This document shows, piece by piece, positions 1 through 9,090 of a stretch of 64,000 bases of DNA. The notes under the pieces are model-generated. The model worked only from the letters and a program-made list of their open reading frames with translations. It did not search any database and was not told the origin of the DNA. The position numbers and the translations under genes are program-made. The stretch is from Cognatiluteimonas weifangensis (GTDB taxonomy: Bacteria > Pseudomonadota > Gammaproteobacteria > Xanthomonadales > Xanthomonadaceae), in assembly GCF_003416885.1 (NCBI RefSeq), contig NZ_QVPD01000004.1:124001-188000 (forward strand), given 5' to 3'. Positions within the stretch are counted from its first letter, which is position 1, and each line of letters starts with the position of its first letter.

Positions 1-426
1 CTGGAAATCCGAGGGCGCCCCCTGGTGGAAACCGCCGCGGGCGCTGGCCACGATCACCCGCTTGCCGCCGACCAGGCCCTGCGCGCCCTGGTCGGTGTAG
101 CGGAAGGTCTTGCCGGCCACTGCCAGGCGGTCGATCCAGGCCTTGAGCGTGGAGGCGATGCCGAAGTTGTACATCGGCGCGCCGATCACCACCACGTCGG
201 CGTCGAGGAACTCCTGCAGCGCCTGGGCCGCGGCGGCGGCCTCGGCCGGGTCGGCCGCGACCAGCGAGCCGCTGCGCAGGTGCGGCAGCGGCGCGGCGTC
301 CAGGTCGCGGTAGGTCACGTGCAGCCCCGGCGTCGCCGCCCGCCAGCGCGCGACGATGGCGGCGCTGAGTTCGCGGCTGGCCGAGTTCTGGCCCAGGATG
401 CTGGAATTGATGTGCAGGAGTTGCAT
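1..426 (-). CDS. azoR: FMN-dependent NADH-azoreductase (partial, C-terminus off the left edge)
   Basis: The first 142 codons are present and the gene runs off the left edge; the family is about 200 residues. AzoR is a cytoplasmic flavodoxin-fold enzyme that reduces quinones and azo compounds with NADH. The N-terminus has the phosphate-binding loop ([14 protein letters not shown]), then the flavin-site motif [10 protein letters not shown] near residues 84-93 and a KTFRYTDQG stretch, all typical of AzoR. The ATG at 426 is the only sensible start. It is divergent from a LysR-type regulator across about 100-130 AT-richer bases, the classic arrangement of a LysR gene and its target. The substrate cannot be told from sequence. 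Confidence 0.85.
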   Translation of the reverse strand, partial: MQLLHINSSILGQNSASRELSAAIVARWRAATPGLHVTYRDLDAAPLPHLRSGSLVAADPAEAAAAAQALQEFLDADVVVIGAPMYNFGIASTLKAWIDRLAVAGKTFRYTDQGAQGLVGGKRVIVASARGGFHQGAPSDFQ

Positions 427-481
427 GCGGTGTGCCTCGGACGGATGCGGCAGGGCGCCGCGACCGAACCAAGGTAGGTTG

Positions 482-532
482 TTGCCAATTTGGAATAAAG
501 CTAGTCAAATACCACGCATCGTTCCGGATATG
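482..532. promoter_or_regulatory. azoR/lysR divergent control region with LysR-box-like dyad
   Basis: The interval between the divergent azoR and lysR genes is much richer in A+T than its surroundings. It holds an interrupted dyad, ATTTG at 488-492 and CAAAT at 506-510 with a 13-base spacer, close in form to LysR-type operators. A possible promoter for the regulator reads TTGCCA (482-487), 17 bases, TCAAAT (505-510). Position and symmetry are seen; binding is inferred. Confidence 0.4.
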
Positions 533-556
533 GAACTAATTGCGATCGAGACGCCC

Positions 557-1519
557 ATGCAGGACCTCAACGATCTGTATTACTTCGCCATGGTCGTGGA
601 CCATGGCGGGTTCGCCGCGGCCGAACGTGCGCTGGGCATCCCCAAATCGCGCCTGAGCCGGCGCATCACCCAGCTCGAGGCCGACCTCGGCGTGCGCCTG
701 CTGCAGCGCTCCACCCGCCGCTTCGCGGTCACCGACGTGGGCAACAGCGTGTACCGCCACGCGCAGACGATGCTGGCCGAGGCCCAGGCCGCGCGCGATG
801 TGGTCGACCGGCTCAGCGCGACCCCGCGCGGCGTGGTCCGGGTGAGCTTGCCGGTGAGCCTGGCGCAGCAGCAGATGCCGATGCTGCTGCCCGAGTTCCT
901 TGCCCGTTACCCGGAGGTGCGGCTGCAGCTGTCGGTCAGCAACCGGCGCGTGGACCTGATCAACGAAGGCTTCGACGTCGCCCTGCGCGTGCGCTCCCGG
1001 CTCGACGACGACGGCAGCCTGGTGATGCGCAGCTTCGGCCAGATCCAGGAATTGCTGGTGGCCAGCCCGAAGTACCTCGACGGCATGGGGCGGCCGCGGG
1101 ACCCGGACGAGCTCGCCGGGCACGTGACCCTGAGCATGGGTGAGGACGAGGCGCGTCAGCGCTGGGAACTGCACGGACCGGACGACGAGGTGCGCCGGAT
1201 CGAGCTCAAGCCGCGCGTGGCCGGTTTCGACTTCCCGATGCTGCGATCGCTGGCGCGGCAGGGCGTGGGCATCACCCTGCTGCCGGAAACCCTATGCGCC
1301 GAGCTGGTGCGGGCCGGCGAACTGGAAGTGGTGCTGCCGCAGTGGCGCCTGCCGCAGGGCATCTGCCATGCCGTGTTCGCCTCGCGCCGCGGCCTGCTGC
1401 CGGCGGTACGGGTGCTGATCGATTTCCTCGCCGAAAAACTGCCGCCGTTGCTGCAGGCGGCACAGCTGGATTGTGAAGAGTGCGCGGGGCAGAGCGGGAC
1501 GCGGGCGACACGCAAATAG
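557..1519 (+). CDS. LysR-family transcriptional regulator
   Basis: A 320-residue LysR-type regulator. The N-terminal winged helix-turn-helix spans about residues 3-62 (GGFAAAERALGIPKSRLSRR, then LEADLGVRLLQRSTRRF). The rest is the periplasmic-binding-like effector domain. The ATG at 557 gives the family's usual N-terminus (MQDLNDLYYFAMV); an in-frame ATG at 530 would add nine residues, and neither has a strong ribosome-binding site. It is divergent from the azoreductase gene and so probably controls it, perhaps in response to quinone-like or electrophilic compounds as in other LysR/azoreductase pairs. The effector is unknown. Confidence 0.9.
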   Translation: MQDLNDLYYFAMVVDHGGFAAAERALGIPKSRLSRRITQLEADLGVRLLQRSTRRFAVTDVGNSVYRHAQTMLAEAQAARDVVDRLSATPRGVVRVSLPVSLAQQQMPMLLPEFLARYPEVRLQLSVSNRRVDLINEGFDVALRVRSRLDDDGSLVMRSFGQIQELLVASPKYLDGMGRPRDPDELAGHVTLSMGEDEARQRWELHGPDDEVRRIELKPRVAGFDFPMLRSLARQGVGITLLPETLCAELVRAGELEVVLPQWRLPQGICHAVFASRRGLLPAVRVLIDFLAEKLPPLLQAAQLDCEECAGQSGTRATRK

Positions 1520-1609
<90 letters not shown>

Positions 1610-1707
1610 GACCGCCGCATTCTAGCTGTGTACCGCATTGCTCAGAGATGCGCGCGAGATAGGGACCCAGCGTCGCGTCTTGAAGCCGTCGGAAACGAGG
1701 CACGAAC

Positions 1708-2200
1708 CGGCTTCGAAGGGAGTCGCCGCCCGGGCGGGCTGGAGGCGCTGCGCCCTCCTGACGACCTCCCGTCCTCAAGTCGGGGCGCGGGCCATGCATG
1801 CCTGACGGGCCGTCACGTCTGCAATCTGGAGATCGGCTTCGGCCGGAGTCGCAGCCCGACGAACCGGGGGGTGCTTCACCCTCATGACGACGTCCTCTTC
1901 AAGTTGGGTCGCAAGCCATCGATGGCTTGCGCTTGGGAAATCGGCTTCGGACGGAGTCGCCGCCCGGCGGGCTGGGGGTGCTGCGCCATCCTGATGGCGT
2001 GCTTTCTTCAAATTGGGTTGCAGGCCATGCCTGGCCTGACCTCAAGTCATGGCCTGCACTCGGGAGATCGGCTTCGGAGGGAGTCGCCGCCCGGCGGGCT
2101 GGGGGTGCTGCGCCCTCCTGACGACCTCCTGTCTTTAAGTCGGGTCGTGGACCCTCCATGGTCCACTCTCCGCACCCCCAGCCCGCCGGGCGGCGACTTC
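1708..2200. repeat. Repeat locus A, family 1: four imperfect tandem units of about 108-127 bp
   Basis: Units begin near 1708, 1831, 1939 and 2066 with (GA)TCGGCTTCGG, followed by GAGTCGCCGCCCGGCGGGCT, a GGGGTGCTGCGCC segment, CTGACGACCTCCTGTCTT and CAAGTCGGGGCGCGGGCC. Unit two is the most diverged. The last unit ends in a long inverted repeat (separate entry). The same family recurs at 10971-11351. It lies in the 1.17 kb without a gene between tRNA-Ser and the response regulator; open frames here are by-products of GC content and repetition. Confidence 0.85.
2083..2197. repeat. Perfect 26-bp inverted repeat closing repeat array A
   Basis: Bases 2083-2108 are exactly complementary in inverted order to 2172-2197 (26 of 26). 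The 63-base loop carries its own 7-bp hairpin, GTGGACC at 2147-2153 against GGTCCAC at 2160-2166. The sister structure at 11238-11351 is 24 of 26. No T-run follows, so it is not an ordinary terminator. Confidence 0.9.
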
Positions 2201-2262
2201 GAGGGATTGGGTGTCATCGCTTCGGGCGGCTTTTTTCTGCAGGCGCCGACTCACTTGCTAGA

Positions 2263-2625
2263 AGCCGGCGGCCCGGCCTGTGCGGGACCGTGGCGGCATG
2301 GGTCCGGCGCATTGCGCCGGACGGGTGGGCCAGGGAAGGCCCACCCCGGTCTTGCCGCCTGCGCAGGAGTGCGCAGACGAGCAAGCCCCCGCCGAGCCTG
2401 CAGGGGCGAAGCGGTGTGCTTGCGAAGCACTGCTTCGCGCACCGCTGAGCGCCTGGAGGCTATGCCGCCGGGCCGGACCCGCGTAGCGGGGATTCACGGC
2501 GTGTCCCGCACAGGCCGGGTCGCCGGCTTCCCCCACAAAGGTTTCCGCACTTGAAGCATGTATTCACGGCGTATCCCGCGCAGGCAGGACTGCCGGCTCC
2601 TCCGCGCAGGTTTCCGCAGCAGCCT
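2263..2625. repeat. Repeat locus A, family 2: one inverted and two direct copies of a ~70-bp unit, plus hairpins
   Basis: Direct units start at 2491 and 2561 (ATTCACGGCGT, CCCGCACAGGCCGGG, CGCCGGCTTCC, GGTTTCCGCA) with a 70-bp period; the second is truncated after GTTTCCGCAGC. The unit core is also present inverted at 2263-2288 and differs by one base from 2503-2528. Between them lie two perfect 9-bp hairpins: 2302-2310 with 2314-2322, and 2323-2331 with 2338-2346. A third imperfect hairpin spans 2410-2446. The family recurs at 11417-11765. Confidence 0.8.
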
Positions 2626-2781
2626 GCTGAAAGATCACATCCAGCCTGGCGCCGTTGGCGTGGTCTTTCGGCGCACATCGGAATTTACCGACACGCCGGT
2701 GCGGGGTTCCCGTGCTTGTGGCTGCCGGTGGCCGCGCTTAGGCTGGTCCGGACCGCTCGGGGGAGCGGGTAGGGGGCTGCC

Positions 2782-3429
2782 ATGACGATCCGTGTCTTCC
2801 TGGTCGACGACCACGCGCTGGTGCGCGCCGGCATGCGCATGATCCTGTCCGGCGAGACCGACATCGAGGTGGTCGGCGAGGCCGAATCCGGCGAGGACGC
2901 ATTGCCGCAGATCCGCAGGCTCAAGCCCGACGTGGTGCTGTGCGACCTGCATCTGCCCGGCGTCAGCGGCCTGGAAGTGACCGAGCGCATTGTCCGCGGC
3001 GACCACGGCACACGGGTGATCGTGGTGTCGATGCTGCAGGACGGGCCGATGCCCAAGCGCCTGCTCGAGGCCGGCGCTTCCGGCTATGTCGGCAAGGGCG
3101 GCGATGCCGGGGAATTGCTGCGTGCGGTGCGCGATGTCGCCCGCGGCAAGCGCTACCTGGCCAGCAACATCGCCCAGAGCCTGGCGCTGTCGGGCATCGG
3201 CGGCGGGCAATCGCCGTTCGACGCGCTGTCGCCGCGCGAGCTGGAAGTGGCGATGCTGCTGACCCAGGGCCTGCGCCAGGAAGACATCGCCAAGCGCCTG
3301 AGCCTGAGCGCCAAGACCGTCAACACGCACAAGTCGCGTCTGTTCGAAAAACTCGGCATCCACGACGCCATCGCGCTGGCGCGCCTGGCCGGACAGTACG
3401 GGCTGGCCAATCCCGCGCACGCGCTGTGA
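2782..3429 (+). CDS. gacA: GacA/UvrY-type NarL-family response regulator
   Basis: A 215-residue response regulator with an N-terminal receiver domain and a C-terminal LuxR-type helix-turn-helix. The receiver has acidic D9/D10, phospho-acceptor D55 (VVLCDLHLPG), S83 and K105 (GYVGKGG). The output domain starts at SPFDALSPRELEV and contains the helix KTVNTHKSRLFEKLGI. The SPF(D)LS..RE linker and overall length match GacA/UvrY/SirA, the regulators that switch on CsrA-sequestering small RNAs with the BarA/GacS kinase. In many gammaproteobacteria this gene is followed by uvrC; here it faces rne tail to tail instead. An orphan NarL-type regulator is the alternative. A GGGTAGGGGG stretch just upstream may serve as ribosome-binding site. 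Confidence 0.7.
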   Translation: MTIRVFLVDDHALVRAGMRMILSGETDIEVVGEAESGEDALPQIRRLKPDVVLCDLHLPGVSGLEVTERIVRGDHGTRVIVVSMLQDGPMPKRLLEAGASGYVGKGGDAGELLRAVRDVARGKRYLASNIAQSLALSGIGGGQSPFDALSPRELEVAMLLTQGLRQEDIAKRLSLSAKTVNTHKSRLFEKLGIHDAIALARLAGQYGLANPAHAL

Positions 3430-3458
3430 GTCGCGGGCGCGGGTAAGGCGTCGTCGCC

Positions 3459-6400
3459 TCAGGCGTCGGGCGAGCGGTGGCGGTCGACCTGCTCCGCGTC
3501 GTCGGCGCCGGCGTCGGCCGCGAACCGGGCCGCGGCATCGGCCGCGGACGGTTCCTCGGTGGCTGGCGCGGTGTCGGGCAGGGCGTCGAACAGCCCCGGC
3601 GCCGTCGGCTCGCCGTCGAGCGCCGCCGGCTCAGCGATGCCGGGTGCGGCGATCGCGATCCGGGTGTCGATTTCGGGTTCCGCCGCCAGGGATTCCTCCA
3701 CCGAGGAAGCCGTGATCTCGGCCTGCGGTTCGGTTGCGGCCGCGGGCGGCCTGGGCGCCTCCGCGGACGCCGAGGCCGGCGTCTGCTCACGGGGAGGGGC
3801 AGCGGGAATCGCTGCCGGCTCCGGGGGGGCCGCGACGACGCTCACCGGCGCGGGCACAGTGATGTCGGCAGGCGCTGCACTCGGTTCCGGGGTGCCCGCG
3901 GACTCGGCCGCGGGCCCGGGCGTGACGACGACAGCGGACGGCGCGGTCGGCGCGGAGGTGGCCGGAGCCTCGGGCGCAGGGCTCGGCACGGCAGCGGGTG
4001 CCGGCGGCTGTACCGGGCTCGAGGCAGAGGCCCCGGTGGCCGGCTGTGCGGGTGTGGACTCCGCTTGCGATCCCGGAGCCTGCGACGCCGGCGCCGGGGT
4101 CGCTTCCTCGTCCTCGAAATCGAACTCCGGTTGCGAGCGTTGCGCGGCGGCGACGTCGCCGGACCAGGCTTCGTCGTGCTCCAGACTGGCGTCCTGCGCC
4201 GTTTCGGCGGTGGCGCCGGCCTCGCCGCCCCCGCGACGGCGGCGGCGGCCGCCACGACGGCCACGGCGGCGGCGGCCCGTTTCACCGGCGGCTTCCGTGC
4301 CGGTGTCTCCGGGAACGGTGGCGGTCGCGCTGCCGGCGGGCTCCACCGGCTGCGGCGCGGACGGCGCGGCGGCGGCAGTTACCGGGGTGGCAGCGGCCGC
4401 AGCGGCGATCGTCAGCGCCGGGGTGTCCTGCGCCGGAGCGGTCGGCGTGGCGATCGACGCGGCGGTCGGAACGGCGGCTTCGGTCATCGTGGCTTGCGGC
4501 GACCGGGCATCGCTGGCGGCCGCTTCGTGGCGCGGGGGCCGCGGCGCCCTGGGCTGCTTCGGCGGGGTTTGCCGCGGCGGCTTCGGCGCCTGCTCGCCAC
4601 GCGGCTTGTCCTGCCGGGGCTGGGCTGCGGCCTGGCTGCCGCGGCGTCCCTCGTCGCGGCGCTGGCCGTCGCGGGGCTTGCCGCCACGGCCGTCCCGACG
4701 CGAACCGCCGCGCTCGGCACGGCCGCCGCGATCGTCCTGCGGCGCGGCCGGCTGCGGTCGCGCCGCTGCGGCCGGAGCGCCGTCGCCGCCGCGGAAGAAC
4801 CGCAGCACGCGTGCGACCAGCCCGGCCGGCTGCGCCGGTGCGGCGGCGGCCGGTGCGGGGGCCGGGGCCGGCGCGGGTTCCTCGCGCGGTTCGCGGATCG
4901 GCGCCGGCTGCGCCGGGCGCACGTTGGTGACCGCCGGCGCCGGCGGCACGTTGAGGTTGGCCTTGCTCAGGGCGATGGTCGCCAGCTTGCGCGGGGTGCC
5001 GCGCTGGTAGCTGGGCTTGCCGGTTTCCTCGCCGAGCTCGTTCTCGCGGATCCGGGTGACTTCGTAGTGCGGGGTCTGCAGCTGGTCGTCGGCGACGATC
5101 ACGATCGGCGCGTCGTGGCGCTGTTCGATCTCCGCCAGCGCGCGGCGCTTCTCGTTGAGCAGGTAGTTGGCGATCTCCACCGGCGCCTGCACCAGCACCT
5201 GGCCGGTGTTGTCCTTCATCGCGTGCTCTTCGGCGACGCGGATGATCGACAGCGCCAGCGACTCGACGCTGCGCATGCGGCCGTGGCCTTCGCAGGTCGG
5301 GCATACGATCTGGCTGGATTCGCCCAGCGACGGCCGCAGCCGCTGGCGCGACAGTTCCAGCAGGCCGAAGCGGGAAATCCGGCCCAGCTGCACCCGCGCG
5401 CGGTCGGATTTGAGCGCGTGCTGCAGGCGGTTCTCGATCTCGCGCTGGTGCTTGCTGGAGGCCATGTCGATGAAATCGATCACCACCAGCCCGCCGAGGT
5501 CGCGCAGGCGCATCTGGCGCGCGACCTCCTCGGCCGCCTCCAGGTTGGTGTTGAATGCGGTTTCCTCGATGTCGCCGCCCTTGGTGGCGCGCGCCGAGTT
5601 GACGTCGACCGCGGTCAGGGCCTCGGTCTGGTCGATCACCAGCGCGCCGCCGGAGGGCAGGCGCACCTCGCGCTCGTAGGCGCCCTCGATCTGCGACTCG
5701 ATCTGGAAACGGTTGAACAGCGGCACGTCGTCGGTGTAGTGGCGCAGCTTGCGCAGGTTGTGCGGCATCACCTGCTGCACGAACTCGCGCGCCTCCTCGT
5801 ACATTTCCGGGGTGTCGACCAGGATCTCGCCGATGTCGGGACGCATGTAGTCGCGCAGGGCGCGGATGATCAGCCGCGACTCCTGGTAGATCAGGAACGG
5901 CGCCGGCTTGCTCAGCGCGGCGTCGGCGACCGCCTTCCACACGCTCAGCAGGTAGTCCAGGTCCCACTGCAGCTCTTCGGCATCGCGGCCGACGCCGGCG
6001 GTGCGGATGATCACGCCCATTTCGTCGGGAATCGCCAGCGCGTCCATCGCGCGCTTGAGCTCGGCGCGGTCCTCGCCTTCGATCCGGCGCGAGACGCCGC
6101 CGGCGGTGGGCGAGTTGGGCATCAGCACCATGTAGCGGCCGGCCAGGGAGATGTAGGTGGTGAGCGCGGCGCCCTTGTTGCCGCGTTCCTCCTTGTCCAC
6201 CTGGACCACGACCTCCTGGCCTTCGCGCAGGAGTTCCTTCAGCCCTGCCTTGTGCGGGTCGACCCCGGCCTGGAAGTAGTCGCGGGAGATTTCCTTCAAC
6301 GGCAGGAAGCCGTGGCGCTGGCCGCCGTACTCGACGAAGGCCGCCTCCAGCGAAGGTTCGAGCCGGGTGATGCGGCCCTTGTAGATGTTGGACTTCTTCT

Positions 6401-6506
6401 GCTCTTTGGCGGGTTGCTCGATGTCGATGTCGTACAGGGTCTGGCCATCGACGATCGCGACCCGCAGCTCTTCGGCCTGGGTCGCATTGATCAGCATGCG
6501 CTTCAT
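3459..6506 (-). CDS. rne: Ribonuclease E
   Basis: A 1015-residue RNase E, the endonuclease that starts mRNA decay, matures rRNA and tRNA, and scaffolds the degradosome at the inner membrane. The N-terminal half is canonical: S1 domain about residues 37-119, DNase I-like catalytic region with metal-binding D301 (TAVDVNSAR) and D344 (VVIDFIDM), and the zinc-link CPTCEG with C402 and C405. The C-terminal half is disordered, rich in Pro, Ala and Arg, with arginine blocks ([16 protein letters not shown]) expected to bind RNA. The start at 6506 follows GAGGAA; an upstream in-frame start would add 20 atypical residues. Its 3' end faces the gacA-like gene with 29 bases between. Confidence 0.97.
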   Translation of the reverse strand: MKRMLINATQAEELRVAIVDGQTLYDIDIEQPAKEQKKSNIYKGRITRLEPSLEAAFVEYGGQRHGFLPLKEISRDYFQAGVDPHKAGLKELLREGQEVVVQVDKEERGNKGAALTTYISLAGRYMVLMPNSPTAGGVSRRIEGEDRAELKRAMDALAIPDEMGVIIRTAGVGRDAEELQWDLDYLLSVWKAVADAALSKPAPFLIYQESRLIIRALRDYMRPDIGEILVDTPEMYEEAREFVQQVMPHNLRKLRHYTDDVPLFNRFQIESQIEGAYEREVRLPSGGALVIDQTEALTAVDVNSARATKGGDIEETAFNTNLEAAEEVARQMRLRDLGGLVVIDFIDMASSKHQREIENRLQHALKSDRARVQLGRISRFGLLELSRQRLRPSLGESSQIVCPTCEGHGRMRSVESLALSIIRVAEEHAMKDNTGQVLVQAPVEIANYLLNEKRRALAEIEQRHDAPIVIVADDQLQTPHYEVTRIRENELGEETGKPSYQRGTPRKLATIALSKANLNVPPAPAVTNVRPAQPAPIREPREEPAPAPAPAPAAAAPAQPAGLVARVLRFFRGGDGAPAAAARPQPAAPQDDRGGRAERGGSRRDGRGGKPRDGQRRDEGRRGSQAAAQPRQDKPRGEQAPKPPRQTPPKQPRAPRPPRHEAAASDARSPQATMTEAAVPTAASIATPTAPAQDTPALTIAAAAAATPVTAAAAPSAPQPVEPAGSATATVPGDTGTEAAGETGRRRRGRRGGRRRRRGGGEAGATAETAQDASLEHDEAWSGDVAAAQRSQPEFDFEDEEATPAPASQAPGSQAESTPAQPATGASASSPVQPPAPAAVPSPAPEAPATSAPTAPSAVVVTPGPAAESAGTPEPSAAPADITVPAPVSVVAAPPEPAAIPAAPPREQTPASASAEAPRPPAAATEPQAEITASSVEESLAAEPEIDTRIAIAAPGIAEPAALDGEPTAPGLFDALPDTAPATEEPSAADAAARFAADAGADDAEQVDRHRSPDA

Positions 6507-6972
6507 GTGGCGTTCCTCGCGCGCTCCTGCACGCGACCACGCCGTGGGCGTTTCGCCTCTGGACACCGCAAGCCGTCGCTGCGCGATCTCGACCTGGTCG
6601 AGCCGGTGACGGGCGGCGGACCGCCCGCGCGCGGCGGGGCTTCAATTTCCAGCGCTACGACACCACGGCGGGCCGCGGGAGCGCTTGTTCTCGTTTTCAG
6701 TGTTGCCGGGCCGGCGTCGCGCTGCGAAGCGCGACACGCGGGTCGTGTTCAGCGCCGGCGTCTGACGCGCCGGGCGATGGCCGGGCTTGCCGGCGAGCCG
6801 CTAACATGGCCGCCCCGGGGGCGGTGGTCGCGCACTGCAGCCGGAATCGCATGGGAGGGGGCTTTCGGCCCGGTTTGCCCGGTTCCCGGATGCCATGGCA
6901 CCCCGTGGGCAACTCCCTGCGAAATCAAACCTTTATCTCGCCCGGCGAGTGTAGCAGATCACAGGCGGCCCC
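6507..6972. promoter_or_regulatory. Divergent rne/rluC intergenic region, long rne leader
   Basis: These 466 bases contain no supportable gene. A -10-like TACACT on the minus strand (6953-6948) would give rne an untranslated leader of roughly 430 bases. In E. coli a 361-base rne leader mediates feedback by RNase E, so a long leader is plausible here, but promoter and fold are inferred. A GC hairpin (GTCGCGCT/AGCGCGAC, about 6715-6735) lies in the leader. The rluC promoter must also be here; I could not place it. Confidence 0.4.
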
Positions 6973-7938
6973 ATGGCTCATTCCGATCCGACCGAGCACC
7001 CGCCCGGCGCCCGCATTGTCCGGGTTCCGGAAGACCGGGGCGGCCAGCGCCTGGACAACTTCCTGCTCGGCCACCTTAAAGGCGCCCCGCGCAGCCTGGT
7101 CTACAAGCTGGTGCGCTCGGGCCAGGTACGGGTCAACGGCGGCCGCGCCAAGGCCGAACGCCGGCTCGAGGGCGGGGACGAAGTCCGGATCCCGCCGCTG
7201 CGCCTGCCCGCGCCCGGGGAGAAGGGCACCCCGGCCCGGGGGCTGCTGGAGGCGATGGAGGCCAGCATCGTGTTCGAGGATGCCCGGCTGCTGGCGATCG
7301 ACAAACCTTCCGGCGTGGCCAGCCACGGCGGCAGCGGCATCTCCTTCGGCGCGATCGAAACCTTGCGCGCGTTGCGGCCGCGCGAGTCGCTGGAACTGGT
7401 GCACCGGCTGGACCGCGACACCTCCGGCCTGCTGCTGGTGGCGAAGAAGCGCTCGGCGCTGGCCGAACTGCAGGCGCTGATGCGCGAGGGCGCGGAGCGG
7501 GCCGGCAGCCTGCGCAAGCGCTATCTGGCGCTGCTCGTCGGCCGCATGCCCGACGGCGTGATGAGCGTGGAGGCGCCGCTGCACGTGGGCCTGCGCCAGG
7601 GCGGCGAGCGCCACGTGCAGGTCAGCGCCGCCGGCAAGCCGTCGCTGAGCCACTTCCGGGTGCTGGAGCGCCGCGGCGGCCACTCCTACTGCGAGGTGCG
7701 GATCGAAACCGGCCGCACCCACCAGATCCGCGCGCACGCGGCGCACATCGGTCACCCGGTCGCCGGCGACGACAAGTACGGCGATCCGGCGGTCAACCGG
7801 CGGCTGCGCGAGCAGATCGGGCTGAAACGGTTGTTCCTGCATGCCGCGTCGCTGGAGTTCGCGCTGGACGGCCGCACGCCCTACGTCCTCAACGCGCCGC
7901 TGGCGCCGGAATTGGTCGAAGCGCTGGATCGCCTGTAG
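6973..7938 (+). CDS. rluC: 23S rRNA pseudouridine(955/2504/2580) synthase RluC
   Basis: A 321-residue pseudouridine synthase of the RluA family that isomerises three uridines in helices of 23S rRNA near the peptidyl-transferase centre. It has an N-terminal S4-like RNA-binding domain (about 22-75, RLDNFL...VNGGRAKAERRL) and the catalytic domain with HRLDRDTSG, catalytic D147. The motifs GRTHQIRAHAAHIGHPVAGD and a C-terminal FLHA segment are family-typical. Divergence from rne is the same as in E. coli and supports RluC rather than RluA or RluD. Confidence 0.95.
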   Translation: MAHSDPTEHPPGARIVRVPEDRGGQRLDNFLLGHLKGAPRSLVYKLVRSGQVRVNGGRAKAERRLEGGDEVRIPPLRLPAPGEKGTPARGLLEAMEASIVFEDARLLAIDKPSGVASHGGSGISFGAIETLRALRPRESLELVHRLDRDTSGLLLVAKKRSALAELQALMREGAERAGSLRKRYLALLVGRMPDGVMSVEAPLHVGLRQGGERHVQVSAAGKPSLSHFRVLERRGGHSYCEVRIETGRTHQIRAHAAHIGHPVAGDDKYGDPAVNRRLREQIGLKRLFLHAASLEFALDGRTPYVLNAPLAPELVEALDRL

Positions 7939-8018
7939 GGCGTGGCTGGCGCGACCGCGCGGCGGAGGGGGCGATCCTTCCCGGCGCAATCCTCACAGGC
8001 GTCGCGCCCGGCACGCGC

Positions 8019-8360
8019 CTACGCGAACAGCGTGTCGGCCCGGGCCGCGCAGATGAAGTCGTTCTCCGACAGGCCGCCGGCGTCGTGGGTGGAATAGCGC
8101 ACCACGCAGCGGTCGTAGTGCACCGACAGGTCGGGATGGTGGTTCTCGCGGTTGGCCATGTGCGCCAGCGCGTTGACGAAGGAGATCGTGCGGTAGTAGT
8201 CGGCAAAACCGAAGGTCCGGGTCAGCGCCTTGCCGTCTTCCGCCAGTTCCCAGTCGGGCACGTCCGGCAGCAACTCGCGGATGCGGGCTTCGGGCAGCCG
8301 GTGTTCGCTGCCGTGGCGCGCGATGCAGTGGGCCTGGGCGAGGGGGATGAGGTCGGACAT
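8019..8360 (-). CDS. phhB: Pterin-4a-carbinolamine dehydratase
   Basis: A 113-residue PCD/DCoH-family enzyme. It dehydrates 4a-hydroxytetrahydropterin to regenerate the pterin cofactor after phenylalanine hydroxylation; some members act in molybdopterin-related metabolism. The active-site region ENHHPDLSVHYDRCVVRYSTHDAGGLSENDF (about 71-101) carries the conserved histidines. The ATG at 8360 follows AGGAG; an upstream in-frame start would only add a proline-rich tail. It lies between rluC (convergent) and nfuA (divergent). No phenylalanine hydroxylase is in the window. Confidence 0.93.
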   Translation of the reverse strand: MSDLIPLAQAHCIARHGSEHRLPEARIRELLPDVPDWELAEDGKALTRTFGFADYYRTISFVNALAHMANRENHHPDLSVHYDRCVVRYSTHDAGGLSENDFICAARADTLFA

Positions 8361-8472
8361 GGCTGGCTCCTGCTGGGCCCGGGGAGGGGGTACCGATGCA
8401 CCCAAGCACATCGGTCGTCGCTGGCGGGTGCAGGCGCGCGATACCCGGCGCGCCTGCCGCTAGAATAACGGC

Positions 8473-9066
8473 ATGATCCAGATCTCCGAGTCCGCCCAGG
8501 CGCATTTCCGCAAGCTGATCGAGCGCGAAGACCTGCCGGGCCTGGGCGTGCGCCTGGCCGCCTATCTGCCGGGCACCACCAAGGCCGACGTGCGGCTGGC
8601 GTTCGCCGAGCCGGCCGACCTGGAGGGCGACGAGCAGGCGGTGCAGTACGCCGGGTTCACGCTCTGGGTGGACGCGGCCAGCGCGCCTTACCTGGACGGG
8701 GCGCAGATCGACTACGAGCAGCAGGCCACCGGTGGCCGGCTGCAGATCCGTGCGCCCGGGATCAAGAGCAAGGAGCCGGATCCCTCGGCGCCGCTGACCG
8801 ACCGGGTGGCGTGGCTGATCGAGCACGAAATCAACCCGCAGCTGGCCATGCACCACGGCCACGTCGAGCTGGAGGGCGTCACCGAGGACGGCATCGTGGT
8901 GCTGGTGTTCGGCGGCGGCTGCCACGGCTGCGGCCAGGTCGACAACACGATCAAGAACGGGATCGAGAAGACCCTGTTCGCCAGGGCGCCGGGGGTGACC
9001 GGGGTGCGCGATGTCACCGACCACGACAGTGGCAAGAACCCCTACGCGCCGCGCAGCACGGCGTAG
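8473..9066 (+). CDS. nfuA: Fe-S cluster carrier protein NfuA
   Basis: A 197-residue NfuA. The N-terminal half (1-100) is a degenerate A-type scaffold domain that docks client proteins. The C-terminal half (about 105-180) is a NifU-type domain with the C150-H-G-C153 pair that holds a 4Fe-4S cluster at the dimer interface. It delivers clusters to apo-enzymes, especially under oxidative or iron-poor conditions. Length and motif fit E. coli NfuA (191). A TAGAAT box a few bases ahead of the start may be its -10. The next gene begins 24 bases downstream and may be co-transcribed. Confidence 0.95.
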   Translation: MIQISESAQAHFRKLIEREDLPGLGVRLAAYLPGTTKADVRLAFAEPADLEGDEQAVQYAGFTLWVDAASAPYLDGAQIDYEQQATGGRLQIRAPGIKSKEPDPSAPLTDRVAWLIEHEINPQLAMHHGHVELEGVTEDGIVVLVFGGGCHGCGQVDNTIKNGIEKTLFARAPGVTGVRDVTDHDSGKNPYAPRSTA

Positions 9067-9090
9067 GCGCGGCACCGGCGCGAGCGGCCC

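Noticed and set aside
2302-2446. Terminators among the hairpins between the repeat families
   Set aside because: Stems are perfect but none is followed by a T-run and no gene ends just upstream.
1628-2554. Long open frames across repeat locus A on both strands
   Set aside because: They consist of the repeat consensus translated in several frames, differ between units, and have no recognisable domain or ribosome-binding site.
1708-2625. CRISPR array
   Set aside because: Units are 70-127 bp, directly abutting and imperfect, with no short constant repeats separated by unique spacers and no cas genes.
3477-7079. 1200-codon open frame antisense to rne
   Set aside because: High GC removes stop codons from the opposite strand; the rne frame carries all family motifs and the antisense protein is low-complexity.
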